Positions 53,496 through 61,482 of a stretch of DNA of 64,000 nucleotides are shown one piece after another (the stretch's first letter is position 1; each line of letters starts with the position of its first letter). Made by a program: the position numbers and the translations under genes. Under the pieces are notes generated by a model, which worked only from the letters and a program-made list of their open reading frames with translations, searched no databases and was not told the DNA's origin. The stretch covers positions 558,001 through 622,000 of the forward strand of contig NZ_JAALXT010000001.1 of NCBI RefSeq assembly GCF_011634775.1, read 5' to 3'. Source of the stretch: Thalassoroseus pseudoceratinae (GTDB lineage: Bacteria > Planctomycetota > Planctomycetia > Planctomycetales > Planctomycetaceae).

Positions 53496-55175
53496 TCACT
53501 GTTCTAACAGAGTAGGGTCGTCGGGAGAGAAATTTAGCTGAACGCCTCGTTGCTTCCCCAACGAGTCCACTTGACGGTTTTGATTCGAAGCCCACCAGGT
53601 GTCTGCTCGGTCTGGCGTCCACTTGTCGGCACATTGGCACTCGCTTAGAGCCCGTTGAAAACTAGCGGCATCTTGATAGCGATCTGCCGGATTCTTGGCT
53701 AACCCCTTCAGGACAACCTCTTCGAGATCACTAGGAATTTCCGAGTTGATAGTCGATGGGGGAGTGACATCTTCTTTCGCGTGGGCGGCGAGGAGTTGAA
53801 TCACTTTAGTGCCGGAGAATGGCGGTTGGCCGGTTAGCAAGTAGTAAGCCACCGCCGAAAGCGAATAGATATCCGCCCGACCGTCAACGTCTTCGTACGC
53901 CGACGCTTGCTCCGGTGACATATACAGCGGGGTGCCGCTAAATGATCCGTATTTGGCACCGCTATTCTCCCCCGCCGACTCAGTCGTCGTTTCTTTCACC
54001 AATCCAAAGTCCAAGAGCTTTGCGACATCATTCACGCCGCCACGTTGGGCCGCAAAGATGTTGGCGGGTTTGATGTCCCGATGAATCAAACCGACCGAAT
54101 GAGCTTCGTGAAGCGCTCCACAAACTTGTCGGAGGAAATGCACGACGCGTTCTGGTGGGAGCGAACCGGACTGTTCCACGAGTCGGTCCAAACTCATGCC
54201 CGGCAAGAGCTCCATCACATAATAGAACGTGCCATCTTCCGTATGCCCATAGTCGTAGATTTCGATAGTGTTCCAGTGCGTTAGTTTAGCTGTCGCTTTG
54301 ACCTCCTTCTCAAATTGGGCCGTGGCCGTTGCATCTCTTTCACCGGCAGACTTAATGAGTTTCATCGCGCACGGCCGTTTCAGCAGAACATGCTCCGCCT
54401 TGTAGACTTCACCCATCCCACCCGCACCCAGTTTTTCCAAAAGTCGATACTGCCCAAACTGCCGGGCTTTGAACGCCTCTCGCCGTGCCGAGTTGATGAT
54501 GTGCGTTCCATAAACTCCCACGAACGCAGAAACAATGGGGAAAGGAATGGGACTCGTCGAATTCTCCATGGACAAAAAAGTCTCGATGACCGGAGAACGC
54601 CAACGCAAAATTGCCAAGACAACATAAGGAACGATCGCGACCGGTATCATGACAGCCGCCCCACGTTTCCAGGTGTTCGGCATGAAGATGCCGTACACGA
54701 AAATCAAGAGACACCACGCCCCCATAAATAGGTGCTTCATGCCGACGACGGCGGTCACATCCTGTTCGGCGGCATACTTCATCATAAGGGTCGCCAGCAT
54801 CAACGAGACCTGCAAGAGCACCGCCCCGAACGTCATTAGCTCGATGCCCCGGAGCCGACGCAACGTAAGCAGGCGACCACTTCGAAGCACGACGAAGCAA
54901 CCGAAAAGGACGAGCAGAACAACGCTCCGCAGCCACCAAAGCGTTGTGATCCCCCGTAGAAAGTTCCCCAAGAAAGACGCAGTAAGAATGACGGAGAGCG
55001 CCAATGTGGCTGCCGTTAGCCGGCTTCGAAGCAGCCCTGCCGTCTCATCCGCAAACTTGGGACGATTGCCGGCGACGAACCCAACAAGTCCTCTTGAAAC
55101 ATCAATCGATTCGGAAGGAACCGTAGGGGACTGATTGTTAGTGGCATCGATTAGAGTTGGTTCCAGTGGGTCCAT
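53496..55175 (-). CDS. Membrane Ser/Thr protein kinase with N-terminal transmembrane bundle
   Basis: The start chosen (55175, MDPLEPTLIDA) follows an open frame to 55202. The protein is about 559 aa. Residues about 55-235 hold roughly six transmembrane helices, an arrangement opposite to the usual kinase-TM-sensor order. The kinase domain (about 250-510) has GQYRLLEKLGAGGMGEVYKA, the CAMKLIK lysine, HRDIKPANI and LLDFGLV, followed by GTPLYMSPEQASAYEDVDGR. All catalytic residues are present. The C-terminus is a short acidic tail. It is convergent with the histidine kinase operon. Confidence 0.92.
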   Translation of the reverse strand: MDPLEPTLIDATNNQSPTVPSESIDVSRGLVGFVAGNRPKFADETAGLLRSRLTAATLALSVILTASFLGNFLRGITTLWWLRSVVLLVLFGCFVVLRSGRLLTLRRLRGIELMTFGAVLLQVSLMLATLMMKYAAEQDVTAVVGMKHLFMGAWCLLIFVYGIFMPNTWKRGAAVMIPVAIVPYVVLAILRWRSPVIETFLSMENSTSPIPFPIVSAFVGVYGTHIINSARREAFKARQFGQYRLLEKLGAGGMGEVYKAEHVLLKRPCAMKLIKSAGERDATATAQFEKEVKATAKLTHWNTIEIYDYGHTEDGTFYYVMELLPGMSLDRLVEQSGSLPPERVVHFLRQVCGALHEAHSVGLIHRDIKPANIFAAQRGGVNDVAKLLDFGLVKETTTESAGENSGAKYGSFSGTPLYMSPEQASAYEDVDGRADIYSLSAVAYYLLTGQPPFSGTKVIQLLAAHAKEDVTPPSTINSEIPSDLEEVVLKGLAKNPADRYQDAASFQRALSECQCADKWTPDRADTWWASNQNRQVDSLGKQRGVQLNFSPDDPTLLEQ

Positions 55176-55300
55176 CAGCTCGATTTCAAACGAATACGTC
55201 AAATGAAAGAATTCGCGTCGCTCAGCCCATCCTGTCCCAACTCGGATTGTATAGGAATCTCAGATGGGAGCAGAGTGGACTGAGTTGCGAACGTCGGCCC

Positions 55301-55885
55301 CTAGGTGTCTTGATTTTCCGTAGGAAGTTTTTTCGCTACGAGTCCCATCATCACTAGGGACCAGCCGTTGAAAATCATGTCGATACCGACGAACAACCCA
55401 ATTACCCACAAGCCGGAAATCGGCCATTGACGCCAAATGAGGACACCCAACAAGACGTTGACGACCCCGTGCAGCAACAGCCAAATCCAATTATGAAACC
55501 GAACGATAATCGCCGTAACGATTCGAAAAAGACCACCAAAGATTAGGAACATCGCAATCAGTAACGTTAACGTGACCGCTGTTGCACCTGGATTGGCCAC
55601 GATGAGAAAACCGACAACGGTGTAAAGAATCCCGGTCAACAGATCAATGAAGAAACCGCCCCAATTCTTGATGCCGAAAGCGTGAACAACTTCCACAATC
55701 CCACCGACAATCATCAACCAACCAATAAACACCATTGTCGCGAGAGTCATCAAGACGGATGCTCCGAGCGCGATCGTCCCAAGCAGAATCAAAACAATGC
55801 CCAAGCCGAGGAACCACCCCCAGCGTTTTTGGAGTTCATCCAGGCCGAAAAGATGCAACGAGGTTGGGGTCGGTGCGTTGGACAT
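55301..55885 (-). CDS. HdeD-like membrane protein (DUF308)
   Basis: The 194-aa protein has six transmembrane segments in three repeated pairs (LGIVLILLGTIALGASVLMT, DLLTGILYTVVGFLIVANPG, GVVNVLLGVLIWRQWPISGL), characteristic of the HdeD/DUF308 family. HdeD is linked to acid resistance in Escherichia coli; function elsewhere is uncertain. The gene lies about 125 bases upstream of the kinase gene on the same strand and may be co-transcribed. Confidence 0.87.
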   Translation of the reverse strand: MSNAPTPTSLHLFGLDELQKRWGWFLGLGIVLILLGTIALGASVLMTLATMVFIGWLMIVGGIVEVVHAFGIKNWGGFFIDLLTGILYTVVGFLIVANPGATAVTLTLLIAMFLIFGGLFRIVTAIIVRFHNWIWLLLHGVVNVLLGVLIWRQWPISGLWVIGLFVGIDMIFNGWSLVMMGLVAKKLPTENQDT

Positions 55886-56243
55886 AAGTATGCGCCTTTC
55901 TCAAGCATGGTGTCGGTGAATCGATGGTCTCTTGCCAATCTACCCGTTTGGAGGTGCTTCTCCAACCAAGCACGCGTGATTCATCAAGAACACACATTCT
56001 GAGTCGCCACCGTGGCTTTTGGTCGAGCAGAATAAAGGTCGATCGCAAACGTCGTCACCCGGGGAATTCTGTTCATATACCTCAACAACATGACAAACTC
56101 CCCCTAAGACCAGATTCAACAGAGCTACCTAGGTTGTTAAGCTGTTTGGTAGGCATCAGCCAACTTTTAACCATTCGACTTTTTTGGAGAATGGCAAAGG
56201 ACTGCCAGTCGAAATTGTTTGTAGAACAAATGGGAGAACAACG
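55886..56243. other. Intergenic region between divergent genes
   Basis: About 360 bases between the HdeD-like gene and the divergent oxidoreductase. Short open frames here lack coding character. Promoters for both flanking genes are expected but were not assigned. Confidence 0.35.
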
Positions 56244-57272
56244 ATGAAGGTCGCACTAATGACACATGCCGGAGGTGCCCATTTAAGTGCGTACCTATCG
56301 GCACTCGCAGTTGCGGACGATTGCGATGAAGTTGTGTTGGCTGATCCGGACGAGCGATGGAAAGCGTCGGCTGAAAAGGCACTCGGTGGCAAACTGACGC
56401 GAACGTATACGAGTTACGCCAAGTTGCTCAAAGAAGAGTCACCAAAGTTCTGCCTCATCTCGATGGAAGCAGTCCTGGCCCCTCCCGTTATCGAAGCGGC
56501 ATTGGAAGCCGGGGCCCACGTCTTTTCGGAAAAGCCCGGTTGTACTTCGATCGAACAGTTTGAAAAGCTCGCGAATCTGGCGGAGTCAAAGCACCTCCAA
56601 TTGATGCTGGCGTTTGCAAATCGCGTGAATCCGGAATCGTTGGCCGCCCGCAGGATGATTCGTCAAAAACGGATTGGAAGTGTCTACAGTATCGACATGC
56701 ACATCGTAGCCGACCAGACACGGCTGACTCGCGAGAGTTATCACCAGTCCTGGTTTGCCGATCGGCAACGTTCTGGTGGCGGACATCTCATCTGGCTGGG
56801 TATTCATTGGCTCGACTTGGCGATGTATCTCACGGACTCCCAGATCGCTGAAGTGACGGGAATGATCGCCAATGTTGGTGGCCAACCGATCAATGTCGAA
56901 GACTCGGCGGTCGCCACGTTGAAATTCGAAGATGGCATTGTCGGAACGATTAACTCGGGCTACTACCTGGATGCCGGATATCACACACAGATTCGAATCT
57001 GGGGTTCCAAAGGCTGGCTCAATCTTGATTCCATAGGGACGCCGAAGCTGGTCTGGTACGAGTCGTCAGGACCAAAAGCGAAGCAAATTCAGAGTTTCGA
57101 TCAGGCGACTGAACCCCGCGGTTACACGCCGTTCGTGACCCGCGCAATCTCTGCGATTGCCCATGATACTCCGCCGCCGATCACGACACAGGAATCGCTG
57201 AACACACTGCGAACGGTCTTCGGGATCTACGCAGCGGCAGAAACACGCCAAGCGGTCAAATTCACATCGTAA
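56244..57272 (+). CDS. Gfo/Idh/MocA-family NAD(P)-dependent oxidoreductase
   Basis: The ATG at 56244 has GGGAGA upstream; the open frame begins at 56184. The protein is 342 aa. The Rossmann N-domain is atypical at the first loop (THAGGAHLSAYLSALA instead of GxGxxG) but has VVLADPDERW, then the family motif GAHVFSEKPGCTS (the EKP lysine near residue 98). The C-domain has GGGHLIWLGIHWLDLAMYLT, the GGG/HxxD region of the family, and KFEDGIVGTINSGYYLDAG. Substrate is probably a sugar or cyclitol derivative. The gene stands alone. Confidence 0.88.
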   Translation: MKVALMTHAGGAHLSAYLSALAVADDCDEVVLADPDERWKASAEKALGGKLTRTYTSYAKLLKEESPKFCLISMEAVLAPPVIEAALEAGAHVFSEKPGCTSIEQFEKLANLAESKHLQLMLAFANRVNPESLAARRMIRQKRIGSVYSIDMHIVADQTRLTRESYHQSWFADRQRSGGGHLIWLGIHWLDLAMYLTDSQIAEVTGMIANVGGQPINVEDSAVATLKFEDGIVGTINSGYYLDAGYHTQIRIWGSKGWLNLDSIGTPKLVWYESSGPKAKQIQSFDQATEPRGYTPFVTRAISAIAHDTPPPITTQESLNTLRTVFGIYAAAETRQAVKFTS

Positions 57273-57548
57273 CGGGAAACCGCTCGAACGAATCGAGCGA
57301 CACTAGCCGATCAGAAGTGTTAATCCCCTTGGACACACTACGGGCGAGCAACATGATCCGGCGCATTGGTTCCCGCGGCTGATTTCCAATGCTTGTTTCG
57401 GTATGATCAGGCGTCGTCGCATGTTTTACGTGGTTGTTCGTGTCGAAATAACGATAGTTACAAGACGATTTCGTAGGAACGGAAAGAGCACGCCCGATAC
57501 GTAACAGCGAGCCCTTTCTCCAGCAGGAATTTTAGAAAGTCGAATCGA

Positions 57549-59225
57549 ATGATCGATCAGTGTCTTTGGACAACCATGAAACTCAAGAATTGTCTATTGC
57601 TAGTCATCATATTGACAATCACGATACCGTGTCTTGCTGACGAATCGAGTCCGGCTGCATTTCCTGGTCAACCGAAGGATTGGCATGGTTTTTCGCGATA
57701 CGATTTCGAAGTCGATGGCAAATCGGCATTGGTTGTTGCGCCGAAAGAGTCTGCACCGGGGCGGCCGTGGGTTTGGCACGGTGAATTCTTTGGTCACAAA
57801 CCGGCACCGGATATTGCTCTGTTGAAGCAGGGGTTTCATATCGCCTACTTGCGAGTTCCCGACATGCTCGGCGCTCCCGAAGCTGTTGCTCATTGGGATA
57901 CGTTCTATAAAGAACTCACGCAGAAATATGGACTCGCCGAGAAGCCGGCACTGGTCGGCCTGAGTCGGGGTGGCCTGTACTGTTACAACTGGGCCGCTGC
58001 CAATCCTGACCAAGTGGCGTGCATCTATGGAGACGCGCCGGTTTGCGATTTCAAGAGTTGGCCAGGCGGCAAAGGGGCTGGCAAAGGGAGCCCGCGTGAT
58101 TGGAAGCTCGTCCTGCAGCGGTATGGCTTCAAAGACGATGCGGAAGCTATCGCTTACGATAAAAATCCAATTGACAATCTTGCTCCGCTTGCTGCGGCAG
58201 ACGTCCCCTTACTGCATGTCTACGGAGACGCTGATGAAGTGGTTCCGTGGGAAGAAAACACGGGGGTCCTGGCCGAGCGTTATCGGAAGTTTGGTGGTGA
58301 TATCACGCTCATTGCCAAGCCGGGCGTCGGACACCATCCGCATAGCTTGGATGACCCCAGCCCCATCGTGGAGTTCATCACTCAACATGCTTCCGTTGAA
58401 AAGCCCCGCGGACGAAGAACGGGACGAAGTGACGCCGTCGGGAAGATGGCAGCAAAGCTCACAGCTGATCGGTTGATGGTCTACAAGAAGGCCGGGGGAC
58501 GAGAACTATACTTGCATATCTACGAGCCGTTGAACTGGAAACCCACAGATCGACGGCCCTGTTTTCTCGTGATTCACGGTGGAGGCTGGACGGGGGGTGA
58601 ACCGGGGCGTATGGCTCCTTTCGCGGATTATTTTCGTCTGAAGGGAATGGTCGGCATTAGCGTGCAATATCGGCTGCTCAACTTGAAACAGGGCACGACC
58701 GTGTTCGATTGCGTCAAGGATGGCCGTTCCGCGGTCAGGTTTGTCCGATCTCATGCTGAGTCCCTTGGAATTGACCCGGATAAAATCATTGTTAGCGGAG
58801 GATCAGCTGGTGGACACGTGGCTGTCGGGACGGCTTTGTTTGACGGTGTCGACGAGCCGAGGGAGTCGACGGAAGTTTCCTCCACTCCCAATGCCCTCGT
58901 GCTGCTATTCCCCGTGATCGACACGTCTCCGGCAGGGTACGGCAACGCCAAGATCGGCAAACGCTGGCGGGAACTCTCACCAGCCCACCAAGTCCGCGGA
59001 AAGGTTCCACCAACGTTGATCTTCCACGGCACCGGAGACACGGTCACTCCATTTGCCGGTGCTGAAGCGTTTCGCGATGCGATGCACAAGGCGGGTAATC
59101 GGTGTGAACTGGCGGCTCACGAGGGTGGTAAACACGGATACCTCATGAAAGACAAAGAACTGTACTTCGACACCATGACCTTAACAGATAAATTCCTAGC
59201 CAAGCTGGGGTTGAACCCCAAATAA
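57549..59225 (+). CDS. Exported protein with two fused alpha/beta-hydrolase domains
   Basis: The protein is 558 aa; a start at the second ATG (MKLKNCLLLVIILTITIPCL) gives a clean signal peptide. The first hydrolase domain (about 40-280) has a nucleophile elbow GLSRGG, the acid in VYGDADEVVPW and a C-terminal histidine in PGVGHHPHS. After a basic linker (RGRRTGRSD) the second domain (about 305-555) has the oxyanion-hole motif HGGGW, nucleophile GGSAGG, acid in FHGTGDTVTPF and histidine in HEGGKHGY. Both domains therefore look catalytically complete. Likely esterase, acetyl-xylan or sialate O-acetylesterase-like activity on plant or algal polysaccharides, inferred from family resemblance. Confidence 0.88.
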   Translation: MIDQCLWTTMKLKNCLLLVIILTITIPCLADESSPAAFPGQPKDWHGFSRYDFEVDGKSALVVAPKESAPGRPWVWHGEFFGHKPAPDIALLKQGFHIAYLRVPDMLGAPEAVAHWDTFYKELTQKYGLAEKPALVGLSRGGLYCYNWAAANPDQVACIYGDAPVCDFKSWPGGKGAGKGSPRDWKLVLQRYGFKDDAEAIAYDKNPIDNLAPLAAADVPLLHVYGDADEVVPWEENTGVLAERYRKFGGDITLIAKPGVGHHPHSLDDPSPIVEFITQHASVEKPRGRRTGRSDAVGKMAAKLTADRLMVYKKAGGRELYLHIYEPLNWKPTDRRPCFLVIHGGGWTGGEPGRMAPFADYFRLKGMVGISVQYRLLNLKQGTTVFDCVKDGRSAVRFVRSHAESLGIDPDKIIVSGGSAGGHVAVGTALFDGVDEPRESTEVSSTPNALVLLFPVIDTSPAGYGNAKIGKRWRELSPAHQVRGKVPPTLIFHGTGDTVTPFAGAEAFRDAMHKAGNRCELAAHEGGKHGYLMKDKELYFDTMTLTDKFLAKLGLNPK

Positions 59226-59761
59226 CACGACATCGGCCGAGTAAGACGATGCGTACCGAGAGCCGTACAACGCGACCGGACAGCGACGCTGTTTGGGTCC
59301 ACGTCGGCAACTCACTGAATTTCTACGCAAACTGATTCTGAAGGGGGGCTTACCCAAAGACTTATTGGCGGTTCTGGCAAGCGGATCGGATCAGGACGCT
59401 GATGTGAACTCGCTTGGCTGCGGAACGATCGTGTCCGCACGTCAATCGAGATCCATTCCGTGAGGACTCTTCCGGTCTGGGACAGGACTCCCGAAAGGTC
59501 TGCGGCCGGGAACGGCTCCGTTCCGTGATCCTCAGGGGGCGAGCTTGAGAATCGGAGACGGCACCTCTACGTTGCCCACCAAATCCGAGACGTTCGGCAC
59601 GATTGACTCTCGCTCCCAATTCGCCAAGTCCAAGAAAACTTCGATTTTTTGAATCGAATTGGAGAGCCAGACGGGGTCGTCATGGTATCCTGGTACTTCG
59701 ACAACTCGCAAAGCATTTCGCACTTTCAGAAACGACATTCGTCGAAAAGTCGAGGCAGGCC
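59226..59761. other. Intergenic region with a possible small reverse-strand open frame
   Basis: About 535 bases before the solute-binding protein start. A minus-strand frame at 59532-59738 (68 aa, with VVEVPGYHDDPVWLSNSIQK) has protein-like composition but no recognised family. It could be a small gene or a leftover of a lost one. Nothing else was supported. Confidence 0.35.
59532..59738 (-). CDS. Possible small unknown protein or gene remnant (68 aa)
   Basis: The frame begins MSFLKVRNALRVVEVPGYHD and ends with PSPILKLAP before the stop. The composition is balanced and unlike the neighbouring random frames, and it overlaps only the non-coding 5' extension of the solute-binding protein frame. 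No ribosome-binding site is convincing. Treat as tentative. Confidence 0.28.
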   Translation of the reverse strand: MSFLKVRNALRVVEVPGYHDDPVWLSNSIQKIEVFLDLANWERESIVPNVSDLVGNVEVPSPILKLAP

Positions 59762-61474
59762 ATGTTTCGCGTTGTGTACCGTCATTGGCATCTCGTCCTG
59801 ATTCTTAACGCCTCCTTGGTGATATTCGCGAACGCCTCTATCTGGGGACAGGACAGCACGATTCGACCAGTCATTCTCAGGAACGATGATGCCCCCCAGC
59901 GAGTTCCCCGCGGTTTGGTCAAGGGTTCCCATCTCAAAGTCTTTCTCCCAAGCTTGCCGTATCTTTACACCTCACATGCTATCAATGGAGCGTTGATCAA
60001 ACCGTCGGACGAACCCCGTGGCTGGGAATATGACATGGCGGTCGATCATCAGCTGATCGACAAAACGACCTACGAATTTCGCTTGCGACAAGGCGTGAAG
60101 TTCCAAGACGGAACCGCATTCAACGCGGACTCGGTTGTTTTGAACATGGAGTATTTCAAGAAAGCTCCTGTGAAATACAGCAAGATCGACGAGGTTTTCG
60201 ACCACTGTGAGAAAATTGACGATTACACCGTACGGTTTCATCTGACGGAGGAATACGGCTCGTTTATGAACGATGCCATGTGGATGCAGTTTTATTCCGA
60301 AGACTACCTAAGGTTGAATCCCGGCGGATGGAACGGCAAAGCCAACTGTCCGAACCTGTCAATGCCCGGTCCCTACGGTCTCGGGCCTTATGTTCTAACC
60401 GAAGGTTACATCGAAGGAGACCGCCATACTGCAAAAGCCGTTTTGAAGGCGAACCCCTACTATTGGGACCCCGAATATCCCAAGATCGAAACGGTTACGG
60501 TCTACACGGAACTTGATACGCTCGACGCCAAGCGGATGGTTCTCTACGAGGAAGGTCAGCTAGACATTACCTTGACGCCTCCTGAGGACAAAGTGGAAAC
60601 GATCATAGCGCCGTTTAGCAAGCTGGTGATAACACCGTCGACGGACAACATCGCCATCCACATGAATATGATCACAGGGAATCCGCTTCTCAAAAATCTA
60701 ACGGTCCGCCGGGCCTTGAACGAGGCGTTGCATCAACAGAACATTTTGCATTTCGTCTATGAAGATGAAGGCCGTCTCTCTCCAATCTCACCCTATTTCC
60801 CCGGTGTCCGCGAAGTTTCCAATCGCCTTCTGCCAGTTTCGAAACACCACAATCCCTATGACACGAAAACACAAGCTCGCCTTAGAACGATCCTCCAAGG
60901 ATTAAACTTGAAAGTCGTCACCCAAGATCGCTTCTTACCATTATGGCGAGGCATCGAGACGCAACTTAGTCGTGTCGGAGTCAATCTAGATATCAACATT
61001 AAAAAAAGTGAAAAGGAAGTGTTCGAGGCTCTACTGAAAACGAACGCGGGTGAGAACGATGTTGACTGGGATCTCCTTGTCTGGGGAAATGACGACTGGT
61101 ACTTCAATCATCCGTACTCGACTTTTCTAGTGTTTCGCACAAACAATGTCTGGAGTACCGTATCGCCGGATCCAGTGATGAACGAATACGTTGATGAAAT
61201 GTTCCGGATTGCCGTTGATGATCCGGCGTTTCCTGATGTCTGCTCGAAGATCATGCAACGAGCCTACGATCGAGCCTATATGTTGTTCGTTCCAACGCCG
61301 AACAAAGTCTTTGCAATCAACAAGGAAGTTGTTTTTCATCCTTATAAAATGGCTTCGATTCCGCTCTGGAAAATTGAGGTCACCGACCAGCACTGGTCTG
61401 TCAGACCGCCGGGATCAACTTACCCTTCATCGTTGCAAGAACCAGTACGAATTCTACGGGTCAACGTTCGTTAG
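59762..61474 (+). CDS. ABC-transporter-type solute-binding protein, family 5 (peptide/nickel class)
   Basis: The ATG at 59762 begins the signal peptide FRVVYRHWHLVLILNASLVI; the open frame extends upstream to 59603 but without coding character. The protein is 571 aa. Family 5 signatures include TYEFRLRQGVKFQDGTAFNA near residue 105 and GPYGLGPYVLTEGYIEGD near 205, then AVLKANPYYWDPEYPKIETV. No ABC permease or ATPase gene is next to it; instead a hybrid histidine kinase starts eight bases downstream. It may therefore serve as a periplasmic receptor for that kinase rather than for transport. Confidence 0.9.
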   Translation: MFRVVYRHWHLVLILNASLVIFANASIWGQDSTIRPVILRNDDAPQRVPRGLVKGSHLKVFLPSLPYLYTSHAINGALIKPSDEPRGWEYDMAVDHQLIDKTTYEFRLRQGVKFQDGTAFNADSVVLNMEYFKKAPVKYSKIDEVFDHCEKIDDYTVRFHLTEEYGSFMNDAMWMQFYSEDYLRLNPGGWNGKANCPNLSMPGPYGLGPYVLTEGYIEGDRHTAKAVLKANPYYWDPEYPKIETVTVYTELDTLDAKRMVLYEEGQLDITLTPPEDKVETIIAPFSKLVITPSTDNIAIHMNMITGNPLLKNLTVRRALNEALHQQNILHFVYEDEGRLSPISPYFPGVREVSNRLLPVSKHHNPYDTKTQARLRTILQGLNLKVVTQDRFLPLWRGIETQLSRVGVNLDINIKKSEKEVFEALLKTNAGENDVDWDLLVWGNDDWYFNHPYSTFLVFRTNNVWSTVSPDPVMNEYVDEMFRIAVDDPAFPDVCSKIMQRAYDRAYMLFVPTPNKVFAINKEVVFHPYKMASIPLWKIEVTDQHWSVRPPGSTYPSSLQEPVRILRVNVR

Positions 61475-61482
61475 CCGAGACA

